A DNA stretch of 64,000 nt from Primula veris. Lineage: Eukaryota > Streptophyta > Magnoliopsida > Ericales > Primulaceae. Shown in pieces: positions 24,614 to 36,006 of the stretch. Numbering within the stretch: position 1 is the first letter of the stretch; the number at the start of each line of letters is the position of its first letter. The notes below the pieces were generated by a model. The model saw nothing but the letters and a program-made list of their open reading frames with translations, was not told where the DNA came from and made no database searches. The stretch spans positions 30,625,342 through 30,689,341 of the forward strand of contig OY821745.1 of assembly GCA_963682055.1 (NCBI GenBank). Direction: 5' to 3'. A program made the translations under genes and the position numbers.

Positions 24614-25492
24614 ATGAATGACCTAATGACTAACTCATTCGTAAGCTATGTGGAGTTGAAGAAACAGGCTGAGAAAGACCAAATAGCAGATAATAGAGAC
24701 GTCGAAAAAGGCAATAAAATCTCAAACACAGACGAACAAAAGCTCTTGCAATTTTTCGAACAAGTTAATCCCATAAAATCCGAAATGGAAGAGATAAACA
24801 GTCTTCTAGTCGATCTCCAAAACCTAAACGCAGAAACAAAATCCACTCATAGCGCTAAGATACTTCGCGGGCTAAGGGACCGAATGGATGCTGACGTGAC
24901 GCTTGTACTTCGGAAGGTCAAAACTATAAAATCAAAGCTAGAGTTTCTGGAAAAATCTAACAGAAGCGAAGGAGAATCTGCTGTTGATCGGACCAAGGCA
25001 TCTGTTGTTAATGGTCTTAAAATCAAATTGAAGGAGCTGATGAACGATTTTCAGACACTAAGGAATATGATTTTATCTGACCACAAAGAGTTTTTAAAAA
25101 GGAGATACTATAATGCAACTGGGGAAGTTGCCAGCGAAGAAGTGGTTGAGAAATTGGTTTCTGGTGGTTTGAAGTTGGACATTTTTGAGGGAAAATTGGA
25201 AATTGTTATGGAAAATAAAGAAAGGCATGAGGCTGTGATAGATATACAAAAGAGTTTGGACAATTTGCACCAGGTTTTCCTAGATATGGCAGTTTTGGTT
25301 GAGGCTCAAGGGGAGAAAATCGATGATATTGAGCATAATGTGGCTAGAGCTGGGAGTTATGTGAGTGGTGGGACTAATAGTTTGTTTTATGCCAAGCAAC
25401 TGAAGAAAGGGGGAAAAAGATGGGTTTGTTGGGTTTGGTTTGTTGGGTTTATTATACTGCTGGTTTGCCTTATTGCTATGCTTTCTTCATAA
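24614..25492 (+). CDS. Qa-SNARE syntaxin, SYP111 (KNOLLE)/SYP112 group
   Basis: A single uninterrupted 292-aa frame. It begins MNDLMTNSFVSYVELKKQA, nearly as in KNOLLE and SYP112. The regulatory Habc helices span about 40-160. The SNARE motif spans about 200-258, with the zero-layer glutamine at Q232 in LVEAQGEKIDD, and a tail anchor spans about 270-290. Such proteins drive fusion of Golgi-derived vesicles at the division plane (KNOLLE) or plasma membrane. The length is slightly below the usual 305-310 aa because the linkers are short. An acceptor (tgatatgcag at about 24591) lies about 23 nt before the ATG, so an intron in the 5' UTR is likely; plant SYP1 genes often have intronless coding sequences. 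I cannot separate SYP111 from SYP112 without a tree. Confidence 0.93.
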   Translation: MNDLMTNSFVSYVELKKQAEKDQIADNRDVEKGNKISNTDEQKLLQFFEQVNPIKSEMEEINSLLVDLQNLNAETKSTHSAKILRGLRDRMDADVTLVLRKVKTIKSKLEFLEKSNRSEGESAVDRTKASVVNGLKIKLKELMNDFQTLRNMILSDHKEFLKRRYYNATGEVASEEVVEKLVSGGLKLDIFEGKLEIVMENKERHEAVIDIQKSLDNLHQVFLDMAVLVEAQGEKIDDIEHNVARAGSYVSGGTNSLFYAKQLKKGGKRWVCWVWFVGFIILLVCLIAMLSS

Positions 25493-25681
25493 ATTGTAAA
25501 GTTTTTGAAACTGGTTCTTGTGTATAGGGATTAAGTAGTTCAGAAATCGGTTTTACTGTATGAGGTCTCGTTTGTTTGGTGAGCTTTTCTTAGCTCGTGA
25601 GGATGGACGGTCTTTTGTGTTTTCACTTGTTATGCTGCAATTTAATTGAGGTTTATATTGTTGTCTTCAATCTGTTTTTAT

Positions 25682-26153
25682 CAGTGTTTTAAATAGCGTT
25701 ATCGCTACCGTAGCGTTTTTTCGAGAGAAACGCTAAAAGCGTAAATAGCGTTGCTACATAGCGCTTTGCGGTGTATTTTTTTTTTTTGCCTAAATACATA
25801 TAAATATAGCACTAAATTCAAAATATCTAATAAAAATTAACTAAATATATATAAAAAATTGTAACTAATAATCACAAAATGATTATACTTGAGATGCCAG
25901 AGTATTTACTTTGTTTGCAAGAGTTTTGGGGTTTTATTCTCTTTAACCTCCAATAATTTCATTAAAATTTTGACAAAAAAAAAAAAAAAAAATTTGACTG
26001 CGTCCGCTGTAGCGTAAATAGCGTCCGCTATAGCGTAAATAGCGTTGCTATAGCGCGAATTTAGCGTTTTTCCATCCAAATAGCGTTTTAGCGTTGCGTT
26101 TTTCTTTCAAAAACCACTATATCGCACAACGTTGCGAGCTTTTTAAAACAGTG
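25682..26153. mobile_element. hAT-type MITE rich in TAGCGT repeats (472 bp)
   Basis: The left end is CAGTGTTTTAAAT and the right end is the complement of CACTGTTTTAAA. A perfect 8-bp target duplication, gtttttat, lies at 25674-25681 and 26154-26161. Near both ends the motif AATAGCG(T/C) is repeated many times. It is about 190 bp downstream of the syntaxin stop codon, possibly within or next to its 3' UTR. Confidence 0.87.
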
Positions 26154-27234
26154 GTTTTTATACATATTTCCTTGGTCGTGTGTGGTTATAAATGTTTCTT
26201 TTGTTGTACTTAACTCATGGGGTCGATTGGAAAATTGTTGGCGAGGTCGAGTCTTCATGCTGGCTAGGAATGCACACTATATAGAGTATCTATTTCGTGC
26301 TCGCCGTTTTATTTATTTATTAAAGTTATATTCAGTTCCCGAAATTCTTACTTAGACCCGAATCTTAAAATAATGTGACTATTTTACAACCGATACATGT
26401 TATCTTTCTCAAAGTTATACGGCTGAGTCGACTGTTACTATCAAGGTAGGAGTCATACTATTAGAATATCTGTTCTTATTCAAGTTCTCGTGTTGAAAAA
26501 CTTAAGGGGATAGATACCTTCGTTTTTTTTTTCAGAAAGCGGGAAACACGCAATTCTTAATATTGATGTAAATAAAGGAAAGATGAAGAACCTTACAACA
26601 AAACATGAAAAGAGATTTCAAAGTGCAAAGTAAAAAAAAGGAATACAAGTTGAAATTGAAAATACACTTATTGCGTTCTTTTTATTTATTTGTAAATGTA
26701 AGAAAAGAAATGTAACAATCATACTGGCAGAGTAGTCAACCAACACTGGGATCTAAAGCTGCATTCGACAACAACTCCTCATCACTTGCGAATACTACCA
26801 TATCATCTTCAGGTAAACATACCCAAGCTTCAATGCCAGTTCCATCAGCTGTATCCATCATCAGCATATTATTCGCTGCAGGGCCGTAACAAGCAACCCA
26901 TGCTGGTTTTCCCTACCCAAAATTTGCATTTTAAAGAGGAAAACGACACCAACTACTAATCACAAAGTTACGCTGAACATCCTGTTGAAACATTATTTCC
27001 ATCAATTCTTGTATACTTCCCTGCAAAAATCCGATGAAATTCTTTTCTCCTTGACAAATTTTATTCTGATATGTTTCTTGCAACTTTATAATCTGTCCCC
27101 TTACAAGACCAGTCAATATTGACAACTCCATGTTTGCTCCATTATTATGCATCATGAAGACTTGCAGCAGGTTTCCAAGAGATTGATCACAAATTGGAGG
27201 AGGTAGAACATTTCTTAAATTGAGGGGCATGATT

Positions 27235-28603
27235 TGTTGGAAAAATTGTAGGAAAACATATTTTTAAACATGGTTGTTCCAAGTGGTCAGGGACCATCTT
27301 TGAGTCAATTTTCGATGTGACTACTCGGTTTTTCTGAGGCCATACTCAAAGCGTTTGAGTAGCTCGTACGACGAGCTTCGCAACGGTATATCGCATGACC
27401 TATTCGGAGGAAGGGTGTGAATGATAATTGGACTCGAAGGTTGGTACTCGAAGGTTGGTACTCGAAAAAGGAAATAAAGTCAATACTGAAAAATGAGAAA
27501 AGAAATGTGATTTAACCCATGAGGGTTATCTCACATTGGAAAATCATGAGTGATTTTACAATATATATACTAAGGTATCTCATGTGGATATTAAGTAGTG
27601 TATCCACATACACATGTGTGTATTGTGTACCACAGATGGGCTTGCTTGCTCGATGGGCTTGCTTGCTCGTCGGGCTTGCTTGCTCGTCGGGAAAAAGCGC
27701 GCCTGTTTGGGGAAAAGCGTCCAGCAAATCTGTAACTGTTGCAATAAATATGAATTCATTGCAAAGTTAATACTGTAATTTCGAATTTCGAATTTCGAAA
27801 ACTGACAGTAGTAAAGTGACTTTAATGGCTGAGATACTCAGCAAGCCTATAAATAGGCAGACCCCCCACATGTCAATAACATTCATAACATTCTGAAATA
27901 AAATACAGCAGCTATCATATCTCAAAAAACAGCATTACATTTTAGAACCAGAGAGAACCACCCACCAACAGCTAGACCTTGACTCGTCGCCAGTTTCCGG
28001 CGAGTCATCCGAGACGTTGTACCTTGGGATCGAAGCGCCAACGCAACCAGAAACATCAAGGTGATTGGGCGAATATCGGTTAAGGGCATACTGTTAACAG
28101 TAGCCTCGTCTAATTTTATTTCTGTTTTGTCCATTTCATTTACGCCTTTTAATTCTGTCCATTTTATTTACGCATTTCAATTCTGTCTTTTTTATTTCAG
28201 TATTTTAATTTGTTGTCCTTAGCTGTAGCTTTCTATTCTGTTTGTACCTTTCTGTAATTTCTTTAAAGTTCTGTGTTTTGCTGTAATTACTATTCTGTAA
28301 TTTAATTCAGTAATTAGAATAGTTTCAATTCAGTCCTGTAATTTCAATTTCAAACAGAACAGTCCGGCTGTTAAGTTTATACTTTCCAGTCCGGCAGTTT
28401 CTATTTATTGCAATTCAATACATCAGATTATTAATTAATAATAATCTGATAACGTTTGCTTTAATTACTTTTCAGTACCTACATGTTGTAATCAGTAATT
28501 TCTATTCCAATTGGAAATTAATAAAGATTACACTGGTTTTTGTTTAATTCTTGTTTAGTCCTTTATTATTGTTTAATTGTTATTTCGTACACGGAAACCA
28601 ACA
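27235..28603 (+). repeat. 5' LTR of the Copia element (1,369 bp)
   Basis: It matches 33758-35192 over its length. Near 27637-27695 it contains about three copies of GGGCTTGCTTGCTCGTC, an expansion not present in this form in the 3' LTR. The CCTATAAATAGGCAGACC segment at about 27846 looks like its TATA box. Confidence 0.93.
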
Positions 28604-28953
28604 ATCTTAACCGATAACCTGTTGTTTCTTTCGTGTATTAATACAATTATTTTTATAATAGGAATAATGCTTTTTTGTTTTCGATTCTAATTTATATTAG
28701 AAATTGATTACAAAGAAAAATTCCAAACAGTTTTAATTTTTTATTTTTGAATCTTGTTGATACCAACCGTATTGGTATTCAATAAGAATCGTTCAATCCT
28801 TTTAATATCAACCGTATTGATATTCAAAAGGATAAAAAAGTTTATTTTTATTGTTTGTTGATTAATTCTTTTACAAACCCAAATATCAGTTTTGGTGTTT
28901 GTTTATAGAATTTATTGTACACGTATCTCATACGTTTTGTGTTGTCGTTTCAG

Positions 28954-31900
28954 ATGACAAACACGTCGCCTATTCAGTTGCCTATCGGAAGTGAGCATGA
29001 CCCAGTGGTTGGTGGAGATGTCCATAACACTTGGGGCGATGCGATTGTGGGGGCTACCGCCGATGACGTAGCTGCAGCGGCTGAGGCCACCGCGGCTGCG
29101 GCCATGGCGGATGCTACGGCCAAAGCTGAGGCTGCGGCCGAAGCAGCGGCCATGACCAAGGCCGCAACTAAGGCTGCGGCAAGAGCCAAGGCTGTGGCCA
29201 AGGGCAAGACACCGATGTATTCGGCTGTGACTAATTTGCCGACTTCTCATCTGGAGAAACCGGAAAAATTCAGGGGAGACAACTTTAAACGTTGGCAGCA
29301 AAAGATGCTGTTTTATCTCACGACCCTGAATCTGACCAAGTTTCTTAAGGAGACTGCTCCCGTCCTAAGCGAGGACGATCTGGACGAGCAGTCGTTCTCT
29401 ACGGTTGAGGCATGGAGACATGCCGACTACCTATGCAAGAACTATATTCTATGTGCTCTAGATGACACGCTGTTCAGTGTTTTCGAGCCCAAAGCTACTA
29501 CAAATGAGCTATGGGAGACTCTCGAAAACAAGTACAAAGTGAATAACGCTGGCACAAAGAGATTTGTTGTCACAGACTTTCATGAGTACCGTATGACTGA
29601 CAGCAGGGGTGTCATGGAGCAATTTGAGTAGCTCCAACTCATTTACCATCGCCTTGAGGCTAAGGGGCTAGTGATTAATGAGCCTTTCCAGGTGGCACTC
29701 ATGATAGAGAAATTGCCACCGTCTTGGAAAGACTTTCAAAACTACCTGAAGCACAAGCGAAAGGAAATGAAGCTTGAGGGGCTCATTGAGAAGCTCAATA
29801 TCGAGGTGAGCAACCGTCGCTCCGTGAGGAGAGTCGGTGGTGCTAACATCCCGATGGCAAAGGCCAATGTGGTCAAAAGCTCCAACGTCAAACGGAAACG
29901 TTTTGACAACGGAGGCAGTGCTGTTATCGCAAAGAAATTTGCGGGAACCTGCTTTGTGTGTAACAGGACCGGCCATCGTGCCGCGGACTGTTATGACAAT
30001 AAAGGCGCTGTTAAGCCCAAGCCCCCCCTGAGAAACTTCAAGGGCAAAGGGAAGAGGAAAGCTCCAGCTCAGGCACATCTGGCCGAGGGAGGACGAGATG
30101 ATGACCACTTTACTGCTGTGGTCTCTGAGGTGAATCTCGTGGGGAGCAATCCCAAAGAGTGGTGGCTGGATACCGGCGCCACGAGCCACATCTGCTCAAC
30201 AAGGTGGATGTTTAAGACCTATGAGGCAGTAGAGAGAGAAACCTGCTTCATGGGAAATTCTGCTACTTCCAAGGTGGAAGGAAAAGGAATGGTGGTGATG
30301 AGGATGACCTCGGGAAAAGAGCTGAGGTTGACCAATGTGCTCCATGTTCCGGATATCCGTAAGAATCTGGTATCCGGATCTGTGATGGTGAAGAACGGGT
30401 TCAAGCTAGTCTTAGAATCCGATAAAATTGTAATCACCAAAAATGGTGTCTATGTAGGCCGTGGCTATATGACCAACGACATGTTTAAGTTAAACGTAGG
30501 AACACCTGCTCCCAATAAAGGTGCTAAAGCTGAGGCTAGCAGTAGTAATGTAATGACTGTTGCCCAAGGGGCCAATAAAAATTCTGAGTTTAATTATTTA
30601 TTTGAGTCATTTCATTTGTGGCATGGTAGATTAGGTCACGTGAATTATAATTCTTTAAAGAAATTAATATCACTAAAACTAATACCAAATTTCGTTTTTG
30701 ATAAGCAACACAAATGTGAGATTTGTGTAGAGGCAAAATTAACGAAATCATCGTTTCAATATGTTGAACGAGAAAGTGAACCTCTCGGTCTAATACACAC
30801 GGATGTATGCGACTTAAAGTTTATACAAACGCGAGGAGAGAAAAAGTACTTTATCACCTTTATAGATGATTGTACTAGATACTGTTATCTTTACTTAATG
30901 AGAAGTAAAAACGAAGCAGTAGAGAAATTCGCTCTATATAAGACCGAAGTGGAAAATCAACTCAATAGGAAAATTAAAACATTGAGAAGTGATAGAGGCG
31001 GTGAATATGAATCACCGTTTGAGCAAATATGCGCTGAAAGCGACATTATACATCAAACCACAGCCCCATACACTCCCGAGAAAAATGGGGTTGCTGAGCG
31101 CAAAAATAGAACGCTAAAGGAAATGATGAATGCTATGCTAATCAGTTATGGGTTACCCCAGAACATGTGGGGGGAAGCGATACTTTCCGCTAACTATGTT
31201 TTAAACAAGTTACCACATAAGAAGCGAGAAAAGACTCCATATGAATTATGGAAAGGTCATCAACCCAGTTATAAGAACCTGCGGGTCTGGGGTTGTCTCG
31301 CAAAGGTCCCAGTTCCCACTCCTAAGAGGATGAGAATTGGTCCTAAAACGGTGGACTGTGTGTTCATCGGATATGCACATAATAGTAGTGCATATCGGTT
31401 TCTCGTACACAAGTCGGACAATCCCGATGTGCACGTAGATACGTATATGGAAAGCCGCAAGGCCTCTTTCTTTGAGGATATATTTTCCCGGAAATTACCT
31501 ACATCTGTACCAACTGTAGAGTTGAACAGTGAAGGAAATGTGGGGGCAAGTTAACCGACAGAGGAAGAGGAAGAGCCTCGACGCAGCAAAAGGGCAAGGA
31601 AGGAAACTTCCTTTGGACCTGATTTTCTAACCTTCATGGTTGAAGGCGAACTGGTGACATATAAACAAGCTATGTCAACACCGGATTCCCAATATTGGGA
31701 AGAAGCCATTCAAAATGAGATTGAATCAATCATGCAAAACCACACTTGGGAACTAGTGGATCTTCCGAAAGGATGTAAGCCCCTAGGTCACAAGTGGATC
31801 TTCAAGAGGAAGTTAAGGGTTGACGGCACGATTGAGAAATACAAGGCAAGACTTGTAGTAAAAGGATTCAGGCAAACTGAAGGTGTCGATTATTTTGACA

Positions 31901-33321
31901 CATATGCTCCTGTCTCCAGGAAAACGTCTATCCGAATCGTCATTGCTCTCGCAACTTTGTTTGATATGGAAATACATCAAATGGATGTAAAGACGGCGTT
32001 TCTAAATGGAGAACTGGAAGAAGAGATTTACATGGAACAACCGGAAGGGTTTGTAGTTCCTGGTAAAGAGCAACAAGTGTGCAAACTTGTAAAGTCTCTA
32101 TATGGACTCAAACAAGCGCCAAAGCAATGGCACGAGAAGTTTGATAGAATTATGCTATCAAACGGTTTTCACATTAATGAGTGTGATAAATGTGTCTACT
32201 CTAAAGGAAGTGGAAGAGACTGTGTCGTAGTCTGTCTCTATGTGGATGACATGATTATAATTGGGAGTAATGATAGAATCAACTCCACAAAGAAAATGTT
32301 GTCACAACACTTCGATATGAAGGATCTGGGTATAGCTGATGTAATACTTGGTATGAAGATTACCAAAATATCAGAAGGATATGCCTTGTCCCAAGGTCAC
32401 TATGTTAAACAAGTATTAGACAAGTTTGACAAGGGCAGTAAGGCTATGTCTAGAACCCCAATTGAGTTCAACTGTAACCTGAAAAAGAATTTCGGTAAAA
32501 GTGTGAATCAATTGGAGTTCTCTCGAGTCATAGGCAGTCTCATGTATATAATGAATTGCACTAGACCAGACATAGCAAACTCAGTGAGTAGACTAAGTAG
32601 GTACACCAGCAATCCGAATGAGGAACACTGGATGGCCATAATGAAACTTCTCAAGTATATGAGGTTTTCAGCCGATTACGGGCTGCACTATACCAGATAT
32701 CCAGCGGTACTGGAAGGGTATTCAGATGCCAACTGGATATCAGACTCCAATAGCACAAGGTCCACCAGTGGATATGTGTTTATAATGGGAGGAGCTGCTG
32801 TGTCTTGGAGATCCTCCAAACAAACGTGTATTGCAAGGTCTACTATGGAATCAGAATTCATAGCGTTAGACTTAGCAACCGAAGAGGCAGACTTGCTGAG
32901 AAGTCTATTGGAAGGAATTCCAATGTGGCCAAAATCTGTTCCCGCAATAAGCATGCATTGTGATAGTCAATCAGCTATTGCGCGGGCTCAGGATCATATG
33001 TATAATGGAAAGTCTCGACATATACGTCGGAGACATAAATCCGTAAGGGAATTGTTATCCAACGGTGTGGTATCCTTAGATTTTGTGAGATCAAAGGAAA
33101 ACATAGCGGATCCATTAACTAAAGGCTTGACTCAAGTGGGAGTTGAGACGTCATCGAACGGAATGGGATTAAAGCCCATTAAATTGGTGGCCCCCCATAG
33201 GCAACCCAACCTAAACGGAATCTTTCCTGATAGGTTTAAAGGGAAACTGAACTGTGAGGGCAACCGAACAAAGCACTCGGGAATCTGGAGTTCCCAACCC
33301 ATTTCCGCGATGACAGAGTGA
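28954..33321 (+). pseudogene. Copia gag-pol polyprotein with two in-frame stop codons
   Basis: One reading frame runs from ATG 28954 to 33321 (about 1,455 codons), broken only by TAG at 29629-29631 (in gag) and TAA at 31552-31554 (between integrase and reverse transcriptase). Visible parts, in order: an alanine-rich gag N-terminus; the zinc knuckle CFVCNRTGHRAADC; the protease motif WWLDTGATSHIC; the GAG-pre-integrase HLWHGRLGHV; the integrase with HTDVCD, SDRGGEYES and a glutamate in PEKNGVAERKNRT; the reverse transcriptase with [11 protein letters not shown]; and RNase H with [10 protein letters not shown]. No frameshift is needed. The stops make this copy non-autonomous unless they are read through. 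Confidence 0.93.
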
Positions 33322-33757
33322 TAGACCTGTACCATTGTAAGGGTGAGCTTGAGGCTCTTAATGATCCAAGTAACTCGACGGTCGAGTAAAGTGAGTCAGG
33401 ACACTTTCGACTTGGAACACCTATAACTAGTGTGTAAGGCCGGTACCATGTGATGAGCTTGGGCTAAGTCACTAGAGCACTCAGTTGAAGTTGCCAAGAC
33501 AGTCCAGACCAAATATGGACAACAACTAAAGGGCCTAGTACGTGGGTAGAGAGGGCACTGTGCGGGTGACATTCTAGGATACACAAAGCTTGATGGTTCA
33601 AAGCTTTACAGCTACCTAATAGCAGTATTCTGGGTGGTACTCCGCTACGGCAGGTTCAAGGCGCGCGCTACCTGACCTTAGGCAGTGAACTTTTGCGGTT
33701 CTCTTGATTTGCATTTAGGACATGGGCTTTCGAGCCAATTGCATTCATGTGGGGGAT

Positions 33758-35192
33758 TGTTGGAAAAATTGTAGGAAAACATGTTTTTAAACATGGTTGT
33801 TCCAAGTGGTCAGGGACCATCTTTGAGTCAATTTTAGATGCGACTACTCAGTTTTTCTGAGGCCATACTCAAAGCGTTTGAGTAGCTCGTACGACGAGCT
33901 TCGCAACGGTATATCACATGACCTATTCGGAAGAAGGGTGTGAATGATAATTGGACTCGAAGGTTGGTACTCGAAAGAGGAAATAAAGTCAATGCTGGAA
34001 AATGAGAAAAGAAATGGGATTTAACCCATGAGGGTTATCCCACATTGGAAAATCATGAGTGATTTTACAATATATATACTAAGGTATCTCATGTGGATAT
34101 TAAGTAGTGTGTCCACATACACATGTGTGTATTGTGTACCACACATGGGCTTGCTCGTCGGGCGGGCTTGCTCGTCGGGTTTTCAGCTCGACGGGAAAAA
34201 GTGCGCCTGTTCCTGTTCGGGAAAAGTGTTCCTGTTCGGGAAAAGCGTGCCTGTTCGGGAAAAGCGTGCCTGTTCGGGAAAAGTGCGCCTGTTCGGGAAA
34301 AAGCTTCCAGCAAAGCTGTAACTGTTGCAATAAATATGAATTCATTGCAAAGTTAATACTGTAATTTCGAATTTCGAATTTCGAAAACTGACAGTAGTAA
34401 AGTGACTTTAATGGCTGAGATACTCAGCAAGCCTATAAATAGGCAGACCCCCCACATGTCAATAACATTCATAACATTCTGAAATAAAATACAGCAGCAT
34501 ATATCATATCTCAAAAAACAGCATTACATTTTAGAACCAGAGAGAACCACCCACCAACAGCTCGACCTTGACTCGTCGCCAGTTTCCGGCGAGTCATCCG
34601 AGATGTTGTACCTTGGGATCGAAGCGCCAACGCAACCAGAAACATCAAGGTGATTGGGCGAATATCGGTTAAGGGCATACTGTTAACAGTAGCCTCGTCT
34701 AATTTTATTTCTGTTTTGTCCATTTCATTTACGCCTTTTAATTCTGTCCAATTTATTTACGCATTTCAATTATGTCTTTTTTATTTCAGTATTTTAATTT
34801 GTTGTCCTTAGCTGTAGATTTCTATTCTGTTTGTACATTTCTGTAATTTTTTTAAAGTTATGTTTTTTGCTGTAATTACTATTCTGTAATTTAATTCAGT
34901 AATTAGAATAGTTTCAATTCAGTCATGTAATTTCAATTTCAAACAGAACAGTCCGGCTGTTAAGTTTATACTTTCCAGTCCGGCAGTTTCTATTTATTGC
35001 AATTCAATACATCAGATTATTAATTAATAATAATCTGATAACGTTTGCTTTAATTACTTTTCAGTACCTACATGTTGTAATCAGTAATTTCTATTCCAAT
35101 TGGAAATTAATAAAGATTACACTGGTTTTTGTTTAATTCTTGTTTAGTCCTTTATTATTGTTTAATTGTTATTTCGTACACAGAAACCAACG
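33758..35192 (+). repeat. 3' LTR of the Copia element (1,435 bp)
   Basis: It is 66 bp longer than the 5' LTR, mainly because of a minisatellite at 34190-34313. The final base differs (CCAACG against CCAACA). Confidence 0.93.
34190..34313 (+). repeat. minisatellite of about 19 bp inside the 3' LTR
   Basis: About five to six copies of CCTGTTCGGGAAAAGYG. The 5' LTR has a single corresponding copy, so the array expanded after insertion or was unequal between the LTRs. Confidence 0.85.
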
Positions 35193-36006
35193 TGATTAGC
35201 GTAGATGGAACCCCGTAACCACCTGCTTCTGATATAGACATTTTCATGCCAATTCTCCATAAGAATGCAGATAATGTTTGCACTCGGGAAGGTGCTTTGG
35301 TACCTATTTTGGTGGCTTTCTCTTGGAGGCCAATAATATGTGACGCTGAAAAGACGAATCTCCTTGCCACAAGATTGGGTCCTGGAACAGGATCTTGTAA
35401 TGCTTCTGCACCTACAAATTGGTCAGATGGCGGGAAAAAAAGAGACCCACTAAAATCAGGTTTAGCCACTTCGTAATGATTTCCAATTGCCGTGCCAGCC
35501 CATGCATTTATGAAGCATGTAAAAGATGCCGTATCTGTGACTCTGTGGCACATGTTAATCCCAATAGCCAATCCACCACAAGAAAAAAAGCTAGCTTGTA
35601 TTATTAGCAGAGGTCGTTTCGCTGACTCACAATTATCACTAGAAACAAGTTGTGCTAGAAACAAATTAATGTCCGGTTCAACAAGAAATTGTGAGAGAGT
35701 GCCATCAACTCGAGCTTCTATAAACTCAGCGCCATCGTCTTGACCAGTGTATACTGAATATTTGTCTTTAGTTTTCCCAGCCAATGGATAGTAGCCAGTT
35801 AGTACTTCAGAGAGCGATGCTTTAAGACATCGGGTTCTTTCTGAAATTATATCTTCAATGGCATTAACAGAACTGTTTTTGTAGAAGAAAAACAATTTGT
35901 TGTAAAAGGCACCATAAAATTGCTGGTCAACAAATGAGAGATTGAATGTATTGATAGTGAGGGAAGATGGTTTGATTAGTTCTTTAGCAACAATTTGAAC
36001 CTCCAT

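Larger units (their letters stand above)
27235..35192 (+). mobile_element. Ty1/Copia LTR retrotransposon inserted in BAHD copy 1 (7,958 bp)
   Basis: LTRs at 27235-28603 and 33758-35192 start TGTTGG; the 5' LTR ends CCAACA and the 3' LTR ends CCAACG. The target duplication is tgatt (27230-27234 and 35193-35197). Between them lies one gag-pol frame with the Copia order gag, protease, integrase, reverse transcriptase, RNase H. A purine-rich tract, gtgggggat, directly precedes the 3' LTR. The sequence after the 5' LTR (atcttaaccgataacc) is not the usual TGGTATCAGAGC primer site. The LTRs are close to identical outside two short tandem-repeat blocks, so the insertion is fairly recent. Confidence 0.95.
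26736..36006 (-). pseudogene. BAHD acyltransferase copy 1, split by a Copia element and carrying two nonsense codons
   Basis: The 5' part (35193-36006) encodes MEVQIVAKELIKPSS through PSTLI. The 3' part (26736-27234) resumes at MPLNLRNVLPPP and ends DPSVG. Removing the retrotransposon and one copy of its 5-bp duplication leaves 1,308 nt, the same length as the intact copies 2 and 3, so no indels occurred. The acyl-CoA active-site motif is present (HRVTD). Two in-frame stops, TAA at 26931-26933 and TAG at 26913-26915, interrupt the region that should encode the structural DFGWG motif (here NFG-stop-GKP). The protein would be truncated even without the insertion. The family is closest to vinorine synthase-type BAHDs by general pattern; the substrate is unknown. 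Confidence 0.92.
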
